From the NCBI GenBank assembly GCA_900547945.1, contig URIT01000146.1, positions 1 through 7,281 on the forward strand: a stretch of DNA of 7,281 bases, written 5' to 3'. Positions 1 through 5,645 of the stretch are shown in pieces. This stretch comes from an uncultured bacterium (GTDB taxonomy: Bacteria > Verrucomicrobiota > Kiritimatiellia > RFP12 > UBA1067). Made by a program: the position numbers and the translations under genes. The notes beneath the pieces are model-generated. The model had not been told where the DNA came from, searched no databases, and was given only the letters and a program-made list of their open reading frames with translations. Positions within the stretch are counted from its first letter, which is position 1. Every line of letters begins with the position of its first letter.

Positions 1-192
1 CCCTCCCGTTTCCGTGTGCTGCCGCGCGATTTCACTTCGGAACCGTTCCGGCGGGAGGGGCGCAACTTGTTGCGTCCACGCTCTTTCTGCAAAATTCCAT
101 ATCTCTGCACGGACAATTCTCAATCTATCGACCCGGCAACGAAACATGTTGATTTTGCTTCGGAACGGCATGAAGTCTTTCCGCCACATCAT
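1..192 (-). CDS. possible 5' part of a third gene in the leftward operon, running off the left edge
   Basis: After the stop codon of the gene ending at 241, the same minus-strand frame stays open with no stop for 80 codons to the window edge. It contains tandem ATG codons at 190-192 and 187-189 and a further ATG at 169-171. The ATG at 169-171 is preceded by GGAAAGA, a passable ribosome site; the first two have only GAG directly adjacent. The predicted peptide is basic and mixed (it begins MMWRKDFMPFRSKINMF), has no membrane segment and matches no family I recognise. About 60% of its codons end in G or C, similar to the neighbouring 290-aa gene. Against it, the plus strand is also open in the same triplet register (1-216), so openness alone proves little, and the stretch could be plain intergenic DNA. 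If real, its start lies about 50-70 nt after the previous stop, which suits an operon. Confidence 0.3.
   Translation of the reverse strand, partial: MMWRKDFMPFRSKINMFRCRVDRLRIVRAEIWNFAERAWTQQVAPLPPERFRSEIARQHTETGG
58..77. other. short hairpin-forming inverted repeat
   Basis: Read on the plus strand, GGGCGCAAC and GTTGCGTCC can pair with one G-U wobble around a tight centre (realistically an 8-bp stem with a CTTG loop). Read as minus-strand RNA the G-U becomes an A-C mismatch, leaving a 6-bp core. Neither side is followed by a run of T, so it is not a convincing intrinsic terminator for the leftward operon. Just beside it, 38-50 is a perfect 13-bp palindrome (CGGAAC, one central base, GTTCCG), and CCCTCCCG at 1-8 is complementary to 52-59. 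If the minus-strand frame here is a real gene, these are simply inside it. Confidence 0.3.
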
Positions 193-240
193 CTCAACGG
201 AAACGCACTCGTTTGACCGGGCTCTCCCACCCCTGCCTTG

Positions 241-1113
241 TCAGTCTTCGAGACTGAAGAAACGACCCGAAGTTTCGATTTCACCGATCAGCTCCATCCC
301 GTCGAGCGAATCGCCGACGGGCGTCCCCGTGACATCCACGTCCCACCCCTCCTCATTGTTGAGATCGCCGCCCGAATACATCGAGAACGTCAGGCTGAGA
401 CTCCCTGGCACGCCTCCATAACCCCGGATAAACCCTCCGCCCGGTATCGCATACCAAGCGCCGCCCTGCTTCAACTCTACCGTTTCCCTCTTCACATCCA
501 CCCGCTGATGGCGCACGTCATTCGCCAAGCCGAAGCCATCTTCCAGACAGTATGTGCCATCCTTCAGCCGGTAGACACGAAACGGACCGTATCCACACGT
601 ATCCATCAGGAGGCCGACCCTCTTGCCGGACCTGAACACGACGCGCTTGTCATATTCCGCGCAAAACGTCTTGGCACGCCGATACTCAACGGCAAACGGC
701 AACGCCTCCGTCACCCGCCCCTTTGTCCACGGCCAGTCGCCCTCCGTTGCAAACGGCGAGAACCGAATTCCCGTCTGGACGATTCCAACCAAGAGCCCGC
801 AAAGAACAAGCACCATGAAGAAATAGACGGCAATATGCAGAATCCACCAAAGACCGTTGAGGCAACGGTTTTCCGGGTGTTCCAGACGCCAGCCGCCACA
901 ATGCGCGGCACGCGCATACAACACGAAAATCAACACCAGTCCGCCAACGGCAAACGGCCATTCATCGCCGACCACGAGAAGCAAGGCCACTCCAGGCGGC
1001 ACAATGCGAAACGCCCACGCCTTGCCACCAACAGGATACCGTCGGCGCAGCCACGCCCATGCGCCGATGCCGACCAGAAGCGAACTTGCCACGACATCTC
1101 CCGTACCCGCCAT
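241..1113 (-). CDS. hypothetical four-helix membrane protein with an unrecognised C-terminal domain
   Basis: This is a 290-aa protein I do not recognise. The start is set by AAGGAG at 1122-1127, 8 nt before the ATG at 1111-1113; a longer reading would overlap the upstream gene. Residues about 7-22, 37-49, 52-67 and 87-113 are hydrophobic and look like four membrane helices, the third and fourth separated by a short basic, Cys-containing loop. Residues about 114-290 are soluble and rich in Gly, aromatic and charged residues, consistent with a beta-rich domain, and contain two Cys (151, 173) plus Cys189. A segment near 213-224 (ELKQGGAWYAIP) resembles one in the C-terminal region of the upstream DUF4153 protein. 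It is the second gene of a leftward operon, 29 nt after the upstream stop, and probably acts in the cytoplasmic membrane with that neighbour. No catalytic motif is evident. Confidence 0.8.
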   Translation of the reverse strand: MAGTGDVVASSLLVGIGAWAWLRRRYPVGGKAWAFRIVPPGVALLLVVGDEWPFAVGGLVLIFVLYARAAHCGGWRLEHPENRCLNGLWWILHIAVYFFMVLVLCGLLVGIVQTGIRFSPFATEGDWPWTKGRVTEALPFAVEYRRAKTFCAEYDKRVVFRSGKRVGLLMDTCGYGPFRVYRLKDGTYCLEDGFGLANDVRHQRVDVKRETVELKQGGAWYAIPGGGFIRGYGGVPGSLSLTFSMYSGGDLNNEEGWDVDVTGTPVGDSLDGMELIGEIETSGRFFSLED

Positions 1114-1121
1114 CCGTCGTT

Positions 1122-1127
1122 CTCCTT
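1122..1127 (-). promoter_or_regulatory. Shine-Dalgarno site deciding the start of the 290-aa membrane protein
   Basis: AAGGAG on the minus strand lies 8 nt before the ATG at 1111-1113, within the 29-nt gap after the upstream stop. It favours this ATG over an in-frame alternative 26 codons earlier (about 1191), which would lie inside the upstream coding region. Confidence 0.75.
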
Positions 1128-1142
1128 CCTCTTCCAAGACCT

Positions 1143-2924
1143 TCACTTCGCCTTTGGCGATTCCTCGTCCGGTTTCAGGACAAGGACGCATCGTGACAGG
1201 CGGAAGCCCCGGACCTCCTCGCCCGTCTTTCCATAGAACGAAGCCGCTTCAAATGCCAACAACATGCCCGGGCGGAGTTCCCAGACGGCATCGGCCGGCT
1301 GAATGACCGGTTCCGTTGCGCCGGTCAACACGCCGTCCCATCCCGCACCCCGAAACAGACGCTCGACCTGTGCCGTGACGTCGAAGCGTTCCTTTGGACG
1401 GCCACCCGCCGCCGGCATCTGCACCCACCAGCCCCCTCGCTTCAATTCACGGTAAACATCCAGGCGATTCACAAATCGAATACGCATGGAGCCAAAGAGG
1501 GGCAGAAAGCCATCCCCGGAAACGGAGGCGGCAGCCGATGTCAGGCGTCCAGACGCACTCTTCCCCCCGGAAGCCTTACCGGCGTCGATGCCCAGCAGCG
1601 GCACAAGGCTCGGCGGATCGATCTTGCGCGCACGGCATGCCGCCTCGACGCGCGCAAGCAGCCCCGTCGTGAACGACGGGCCGTACAGGACCGTCGGCCG
1701 CACGCCCCCCGCCCGGGGCACGAGATAGCGCCAGGCGCCGGAAACGGTCTTCGCGTCTTCATCCGAGAGACGGACGCCCGGAACAAGTTCCAGAGATCCG
1801 CCCTTCAACAGGCCGTTGCGCGCCAGGGCCGCCTCCAGCCGCCGTTCCTGGTTGTAGACCGGGACGTCGACGATGTTGAGGGGCGTGACCGTGAACACAA
1901 GCCCCGCCAGGGCGATGAACACGAAGAGCCCGTGCGGACGCCGGTCGAGCGCCGCAAGGACGAGCGCGACCAGGCCGAACGAGAGCACGACCATGCCCGC
2001 AAAGCGAACCGACGAAAGCCCGTACGCCTGGTAGCGAATGACGATGCCGACAATCTGCGCCACGAGCACGGGGGGAAGCAAGGCCCACCCCCAGCGCACA
2101 AACAGGCGGAAGAATGTCCGCTTCGAGTCCCGCAGCGCCAGCCAGAAGAACGTGTAGACGGCGAGGGCCGCCGATCCGAACCAGTTCAGTTCGCCGCTCG
2201 GCATCGACCAGGAGAGCGCGATCTTCCCAAGATAGAGGTAGAGGATGCCCAGCAGCAGAAGCGCGGCCGGAAGAAGCAGCCAGAAGAGGAACGCCGTCGC
2301 CCGGTCGGACGAACCGTCATCCGGGCTGCCGTCGGGAAGGAACGAGAAGAAGCCGACGGACAGCAGGATAATCCAAGACACGCCCGCGACATCGCCATAG
2401 AGCCGGCCGTCCACCGGCACGACCAACTTGTCGAACGCGAGGAGGCACAGCATGAGGCTCGAGACGACAATCATCGCCGAACCGCCGGCGACGAGCGCAT
2501 TGAGCGTGAGGCGCGAAACGAGCGAACGTGCATCCGCAATCCGATACAGGACGGCCACGGACGCGGCGGCCAGGGAGAAGCACGTGCCGTAGTAGAGCAT
2601 GCCCCAGAACCGGAAACGCGGCGTCCCCTCGACAAGCGTCAGCCAGAACCAGCATCCCAGCGCCCCGACCACGAGCGTGGCGGCGCCGACCCCAAGATCG
2701 CGCCAGGGCCACCGGCGCCACTCGTAAAGGAACAGGGCGAACAGCCCCGCCAAGGCCCCCCAGAAGACGCCCTGCGACACCTTGGCGGCAGACGCATCGC
2801 CGACGACATCGTGGTTCGCCAGCACAAGGAGAACGGCAAACGCAACGGCGCAGAGATGGAAGGCCCAGAAGCGGCGCGTACCGGCCAGGACCTTTTCAAG
2901 CACCTTCGCAACTGTCTTCTTCAT
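1143..2924 (-). CDS. DUF4153-type polytopic membrane protein with C-terminal soluble domain
   Basis: A 593-aa protein. About eleven hydrophobic segments lie between residues 20 and 347, for example about 20-36, 52-67, 76-97, 108-128, 140-163, 180-196, 211-235, 247-264, 276-296, 307-325 and 330-347. Three stretches fit the DUF4153 family as I know it: ILYLYLGKIALSW followed by MPSG (227-244), RYQAYGLSSVRFAGM (297-311), and TPLNIVDVPVYNQERRL (347-363). The family has no established biochemical function. Residues about 368-593 form a soluble domain with a low-complexity Ser/Gly/Ala patch (446-470) and an ELKRGGWW motif (493-500) echoed in the downstream protein. The start chosen is the ATG at 2922-2924, 8 nt after a near-perfect AGGAGG; a start 13 codons earlier would swallow that ribosome site. 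It is the first gene of a leftward operon driven by an extended -10 promoter. DUF4153 assignment is likely; the role is unknown. Confidence 0.85.
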   Translation of the reverse strand: MKKTVAKVLEKVLAGTRRFWAFHLCAVAFAVLLVLANHDVVGDASAAKVSQGVFWGALAGLFALFLYEWRRWPWRDLGVGAATLVVGALGCWFWLTLVEGTPRFRFWGMLYYGTCFSLAAASVAVLYRIADARSLVSRLTLNALVAGGSAMIVVSSLMLCLLAFDKLVVPVDGRLYGDVAGVSWIILLSVGFFSFLPDGSPDDGSSDRATAFLFWLLLPAALLLLGILYLYLGKIALSWSMPSGELNWFGSAALAVYTFFWLALRDSKRTFFRLFVRWGWALLPPVLVAQIVGIVIRYQAYGLSSVRFAGMVVLSFGLVALVLAALDRRPHGLFVFIALAGLVFTVTPLNIVDVPVYNQERRLEAALARNGLLKGGSLELVPGVRLSDEDAKTVSGAWRYLVPRAGGVRPTVLYGPSFTTGLLARVEAACRARKIDPPSLVPLLGIDAGKASGGKSASGRLTSAAASVSGDGFLPLFGSMRIRFVNRLDVYRELKRGGWWVQMPAAGGRPKERFDVTAQVERLFRGAGWDGVLTGATEPVIQPADAVWELRPGMLLAFEAASFYGKTGEEVRGFRLSRCVLVLKPDEESPKAK

Positions 2925-2931
2925 CCCGCTT

Positions 2932-2940
2932 CCCTCCTTT
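2932..2940 (-). promoter_or_regulatory. strong Shine-Dalgarno site for the DUF4153 gene
   Basis: AAAGGAGGG on the minus strand ends 8 nt before the ATG at 2922-2924. It fixes the start codon and excludes the in-frame ATG 39 nt further upstream, whose reading would translate through this site. Confidence 0.85.
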
Positions 2941-2984
2941 CCCTTTCTCGCCAACCAGGACACAGAACCGCTTCAACGCCCGAA

Positions 2985-2993
2985 AGTATACCA
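2985..2993 (-). promoter_or_regulatory. extended -10 promoter of the leftward operon
   Basis: The minus strand reads TGGTATACT, a TG-extended -10 box with hexamer TATACT at 2985-2990. Initiation would fall near 2978, giving a leader of about 54 nt before the ATG at 2924. There is no recognisable -35 hexamer 16-18 bp upstream, as is normal for extended -10 promoters. The upstream context GGTTA matches that of the rightward promoter at 3056-3064. A small inverted repeat (2996-3008) sits directly upstream. Confidence 0.6.
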
Positions 2994-2995
2994 TA

Positions 2996-3008
2996 ACCGG
3001 AAGCCGGT
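2996..3008. promoter_or_regulatory. small inverted repeat upstream of the leftward -10 box, possible operator
   Basis: ACCGG, a 3-nt spacer, then CCGGT form a perfect 5-bp inverted repeat immediately upstream of the TG-extended -10 element of the leftward promoter, where RNA polymerase or a regulator would make contact. At this G+C content such a short palindrome can arise by chance, so this is only a candidate. Confidence 0.25.
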
Positions 3009-3055
3009 GCGCGTTGATGCCGGGCGCAAAGGAGCGCCTCCAGAAAGCCGGGTTG

Positions 3056-3064
3056 TGCTATAAT
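3056..3064 (+). promoter_or_regulatory. consensus extended -10 promoter of the nucleotidyltransferase-like gene
   Basis: TGCTATAAT is a perfect TG-extended -10 element (hexamer at 3059-3064) in an otherwise G+C-rich region. Initiation would be near 3071, giving a leader of only about 25 nt before the ATG at 3096. The hexamer overlaps the ATG at 3063-3065, which therefore cannot be the translation start. No -35 hexamer is evident at the normal distance. Confidence 0.7.
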
Positions 3065-3095
3065 GGCGGACAACAACGAACGGATTCGCCACGAC

Positions 3096-4025
3096 ATGAA
3101 CACCAAACCTACACTCGTCGTCCTCGCCGCCGGCATGGGTTCCCGCTACGGCGGGCTCAAGCAGGTCGACCCCGTCGGTCCCTCCGGCGAGGCCATTCTC
3201 GACTACTCCGTCTTCGACGCCCACCGCGCCGGGTTCGGCAAGGTCGTCTTCATCATCCGCACGGACATCGAAGAGGTCTTCCGCGCGCAGATCGGCTCGA
3301 AGTACGCCGGCCTCCTCCCCGTCGAATACGCCTTTCAGGACATCGCCGACCTCCCCGCGCCCTACACGGTCCCCGCCGGGCGCACGAAGCCCTGGGGCAC
3401 CGCGCACGCGATCCGCGCCGCGCGCCACGTCGTGCGCGAGCCCTTCGCCGCCATCAACGCCGACGACTTCTACGGCCGCGACGCCTTCGAGAAGCTCGCC
3501 GCCTTCCTCTCGGTGGCCGGCACACGCCCCCCGGCGCCCGGCCCCCTCCCCTTCGCCATGGTCGGCTACCGTCTCGACCGCACGCTCTCCGCGAACGGGA
3601 GCGTCGCGCGCGGCGTCTGCGCGCTCGACGCGGCGGGCCGCCTCGCCAAGGTCGTCGAACACGTGAAGCTCGTCCCGTCGCCGACCGGCGCGCACGACGA
3701 CGATCCCGCCGCCGCGGTCCGGGACTTCCCCGGCGACGCGCGCGTCTCGATGAACCTCTGGGGCTTCACGCCCGCGCTCTTCGACGCGCTGGAGGCGCGC
3801 TTCCCCTCCTGGCTCGCCGCGAACGCCGCGCGCGAGAAGGCCGAGTGGTACATCCCCTTCGTCGTCGACGAGATGGTCCACGAGGGCGCCGCCACCGTGG
3901 ACGTCCTGCCCACGGACGCCTCTTGGTTCGGCGTCACCTACCGCGAGGACAAGCCCCTCGTCACGGCCGCCATCCAGCGGCTCGTGGACGCCGGCGAATA
4001 CCCAATGAGGCTATGGTCATTTTAA
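3096..4025 (+). CDS. NTP-transferase-fold protein (sugar-phosphate nucleotidyltransferase-like)
   Basis: A 309-aa protein of the nucleotidyltransferase (GT-A-like) fold that typically joins an NTP to a sugar phosphate or related molecule in the cytoplasm. The N-terminus has a nucleotide-binding signature, LAAGMGSRYGGLKQ (residues 10-23), matching GxGxRxGG...K. Further family-like stretches are KPWGTAHA (98-105), NADDFYG (121-127, the likely metal-binding acidic pair), and SMNLWGF (218-224). Residues about 142-150 and 196-206 look like loops rich in Pro or Asp. The substrate cannot be read from the sequence. The start is the ATG at 3096, because the ATG at 3063 overlaps the -10 box; its ribosome site is weak (GGA about 11 nt upstream). 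The last codons (from about 4005) use AGG, CTA and TCA, unlike the G+C-biased body, and run into the octamer repeat. No transferase partner gene is adjacent. Confidence 0.88.
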   Translation: MNTKPTLVVLAAGMGSRYGGLKQVDPVGPSGEAILDYSVFDAHRAGFGKVVFIIRTDIEEVFRAQIGSKYAGLLPVEYAFQDIADLPAPYTVPAGRTKPWGTAHAIRAARHVVREPFAAINADDFYGRDAFEKLAAFLSVAGTRPPAPGPLPFAMVGYRLDRTLSANGSVARGVCALDAAGRLAKVVEHVKLVPSPTGAHDDDPAAAVRDFPGDARVSMNLWGFTPALFDALEARFPSWLAANAAREKAEWYIPFVVDEMVHEGAATVDVLPTDASWFGVTYREDKPLVTAAIQRLVDAGEYPMRLWSF

Positions 4026-4036
4026 GCCGCTTCGCT

Positions 4037-4176
4037 TTAAGTGGTTAAGTAGTTAAGTGGTTAAGTGGTTAAGTTGCAAGTCGTTAAGACACTTCACTCG
4101 TTTTCAATTCCTCGGCCACTTGACGTTTCCCACACACCACTTAATCACTTAACCACTTAACCACTTAACCACTTAA
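4037..4176. repeat. inverted array of TTAAGTGG octamers (5 units facing 5 units)
   Basis: The left arm (4037-4076) is five contiguous 8-bp units: TTAAGTGG, TTAAGTAG, TTAAGTGG, TTAAGTGG, TTAAGTTG. The right arm (4137-4176) is five contiguous reverse-complement units: CCACTTAA, TCACTTAA, CCACTTAA, CCACTTAA, CCACTTAA. End to end the arms pair over 40 bp with three mismatched positions, one of them a possible G-U. They flank a 60-nt centre, in which CAAGT (4077-4081) can also pair with ACTTG (4118-4122). The repeat starts 11 nt after the nucleotidyltransferase-like stop and ends 7 nt before the ComF ATG, filling almost the whole gap. It is much richer in A+T than the flanking genes. A TTGACG at 4120-4125 could be a -35 hexamer, but no good -10 follows at normal spacing. 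Possible roles are a terminator, a leader structure controlling ComF, a protein-binding array or a non-autonomous repeat element; the sequence does not decide. Confidence 0.95.
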
Positions 4177-4183
4177 TCTCCCC

Positions 4184-4924
4184 ATGCGCGTCCTCGACCG
4201 GCTTGCCGATCTTGTGTGGCCACGCGTCTGCGCGGTCGAAGGATGTTCGCGTGCGTCCGACCGCGCCGGACGGCATCTCTGCTCGCGCTGCTTCGCCACC
4301 CTTCCCTTCCACGAGGCCGGCAGCGCGTGCAGCGTCTGCGGCACGCCCATCGCCGCGACGGTCCACCATGCGTTCGTCTGCGAGACCTGCCAGGAGAACC
4401 CCCCGCACTACGCATGCGCCCGCAGCGCGCTTCTCTACGAGGGCCCCGTCGGCCAGTTGGTCCAGGACTTCAAGTTCCACCGGGCGACCTGGCTTTGCGA
4501 GGACCTGGTGGACCTCCTGGAGGGGGCGGTGCGCGCAAAGTTCGCCTTCCCCGAAATCGATGTCGTCGTCCCCGTTCCGCTCCATCCCAACCGTCTGCGC
4601 GAACGCGGCTACAACCAGAGCGCCCTTCTCGCCCAGGCCCTCGCGCAGCGCCTCAACCGCCGCTTCGACGACGCCTCGCTCATCCGCACCCTCGACACCG
4701 AACACCAGGCCCGCCTCTCCGGCGACGCCCGCCAGAACAACCTCCGCAACGCCTTCTCCGTCGTGCGCCCCCCCTGGGTCCGGGGACGCACGGTCCTGCT
4801 CGTCGACGACGTCATGACGACCGGCACCACGCTCTCCCAATGCGCCGCCCCCCTCGTGAAGGCCGGTGCCGCCCGCGTCTGGTGCGCCACCCTCGCCCGC
4901 GCCGTGCGGCGGTCGGACGCCTGA
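4184..4924 (+). CDS. comF: ComF family protein (zinc-finger plus phosphoribosyltransferase domain)
   Basis: A 246-aa cytoplasmic protein, the usual size for ComF. In transformable bacteria ComF is needed for DNA uptake or processing of incoming single-stranded DNA; in many others its role is undefined. The N-terminus carries cysteine pairs C16/C21, C33/C36, C49/C52 and C66/C69, fitting the double zinc-binding module. The phosphoribosyltransferase domain follows from about residue 80, with YEGPVGQLVQDFKF (85-98), VVPVPLHPNRLRERGYNQS (128-146) and the PRPP-binding loop VLLVDDVMTTGTT (204-216) with paired Asp208/Asp209. No competence genes are nearby, so the DNA-uptake role is inferred from family only. 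The start directly precedes family-like sequence, but there is no Shine-Dalgarno site: the ATG sits 7 nt after the octamer repeat. The HAD gene follows 50 bp downstream and is probably co-transcribed. Confidence 0.93.
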   Translation: MRVLDRLADLVWPRVCAVEGCSRASDRAGRHLCSRCFATLPFHEAGSACSVCGTPIAATVHHAFVCETCQENPPHYACARSALLYEGPVGQLVQDFKFHRATWLCEDLVDLLEGAVRAKFAFPEIDVVVPVPLHPNRLRERGYNQSALLAQALAQRLNRRFDDASLIRTLDTEHQARLSGDARQNNLRNAFSVVRPPWVRGRTVLLVDDVMTTGTTLSQCAAPLVKAGAARVWCATLARAVRRSDA

Positions 4925-4933
4925 GGCGAAGCG

Positions 4934-4974
4934 CACACACGCACACGCACCCACCACCACACACGCACACGCAC
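4934..4974 (+). repeat. CA-rich low-complexity spacer with an exact 17-bp direct repeat
   Basis: The sequence CACACACGCACACGCAC occurs at 4934-4950 and again at 4958-4974, separated by the 7-nt CCACCAC. The second copy abuts the ATG of the HAD gene. The stretch is almost purely alternating C and A with a few G, so it contains no Shine-Dalgarno site and should be largely unstructured in RNA. It makes up nearly all of the 50-bp gap after the ComF stop. Confidence 0.9.
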
Positions 4975-5619
4975 ATGGACAACGGCATCCTCATCTGGGA
5001 CTGGAACGGCACGCTGCTCGACGACGTCGACGCGGGCGTGAACGCGCTCAACCGCATGCTCGCCGCGCGCGGCCTTCCCTCCATCACCCGCACCTTCTAC
5101 CGCGCGCATTTCGGCTTCCCCGTGCGCCCCTTCTACACCCTCATCGGCATGAATCCCGACGCCGAGTGGGACCGCATCTGCGTGGAGTTCCACGCCAACC
5201 TCCACGCCGAACCCCAGCACATCCGCCCCGACGCCCGCGCCGCGCTCGCCTACGCCCGCGTGCACGGCGTGCGACAAACCATCCTCAGCGCCCTCCGCCA
5301 GGACCTTCTCCTGCGCGACACCGCCGCCGCAGACGTGCAGGGCTTCTTCGAGGCCATCTACGGCGTCGACAACCTCGACGGCGCCACCAAGCTCTCCCGA
5401 GGCCGCGACCTTCTCGCGAAGCTCTCCTCCTCCCATCCTTCCACCCTCTTCTTCATCGGCGACACCCTCCACGACGCGGAAGTCGCGACGGCGCTCGGCG
5501 CCACTCCCATCCTCGTCGAAGGCGGCCACCAGGACGCCCCGCGCCTCCGCGCCGCCGGCTGCCGCGTCGTCCCCACGCTCCTCGACGCCGTGAAGGCGGT
5601 CTACGACGCCTCCACCTAG
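4975..5619 (+). CDS. HAD-superfamily hydrolase (phosphoglycolate-phosphatase-like)
   Basis: A 214-aa protein with the four HAD motifs in order. Motif I is DWNGTLLDD (residues 9-17, nucleophile Asp9), motif II is ILSA (103-106, Ser105), motif III is the Lys139 region, and motif IV is IGDTLHD (161-167, Asp163 and Asp167). Residues about 17-85 are the helical cap, as in phosphoglycolate-phosphatase-like enzymes that remove phosphate from small metabolites. The substrate is not predictable. Motif I has Asn11 where most HAD phosphatases have the second Asp; DxN versions occur in some relatives, but the change could alter or lower phosphatase activity. The start is the ATG at 4975, next to motif I as expected. 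No Shine-Dalgarno site precedes it; a CA-rich repeat does. The frame is open upstream through ComF in another phase, but that extension is only a shadow. It is likely the last gene of the rightward unit. Confidence 0.9.
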   Translation: MDNGILIWDWNGTLLDDVDAGVNALNRMLAARGLPSITRTFYRAHFGFPVRPFYTLIGMNPDAEWDRICVEFHANLHAEPQHIRPDARAALAYARVHGVRQTILSALRQDLLLRDTAAADVQGFFEAIYGVDNLDGATKLSRGRDLLAKLSSSHPSTLFFIGDTLHDAEVATALGATPILVEGGHQDAPRLRAAGCRVVPTLLDAVKAVYDAST

Positions 5620-5630
5620 CGGCGCGCGGC

Positions 5631-5645
5631 GGGCCTCAGCGGCCC
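5631..5645. terminator. hairpin between convergent genes, possible weak bidirectional terminator
   Basis: GGGCC and GGCCC form a perfect 5-bp stem around the 5-nt loop TCAGC. It overlaps the stop codon of the leftward glycyl radical enzyme (5636-5638) and starts 11 nt after the HAD stop. No T-run follows on either strand, so a canonical intrinsic terminator is unlikely. It is the only obvious structure in the 16-bp gap between the convergent stops. Confidence 0.3.

Noticed and set aside
238..1236. 332-codon plus-strand open frame
   Set aside because: It lies opposite two membrane-protein genes with good ribosome sites, and its product is Arg/His/Pro-rich with no domain, typical of an antisense shadow in G+C-rich DNA.
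1932..2996. 354-codon plus-strand open frame
   Set aside because: The very charged Arg/Glu/Gln-rich product is the expected reverse reading of a hydrophobic membrane protein; it also crosses the promoter region of the leftward operon.
3063..3095. Upstream ATG giving 11 extra residues on the nucleotidyltransferase-like protein
   Set aside because: That ATG overlaps a consensus extended -10 box, so it lies upstream of the likely transcript start.
2973..3881. 302-codon minus-strand open frame
   Set aside because: It is antisense to the well-supported nucleotidyltransferase-like gene, and its Gly/Val/Glu/Arg-rich product resembles no family.
2528..4048. 506-codon plus-strand open frame
   Set aside because: It overlaps the antisense of one gene and a shifted frame of the nucleotidyltransferase-like gene, and its product is low-complexity Arg/Pro.
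4037..4176. CRISPR array or replication origin reading of the octamer repeats
   Set aside because: The units are contiguous with no spacers, so it is not CRISPR. There are no DnaA-box-like 9-mers, dnaA/rep gene or AT-rich unwinding element, so there is no support for an origin.
4216..5619. Apparent ComF-HAD overlapping long frame (467 codons) suggesting a fusion protein
   Set aside because: The first 250 or so residues are an out-of-phase Arg/Pro reading of ComF. The real HAD protein begins at the ATG at 4975, right before motif I.
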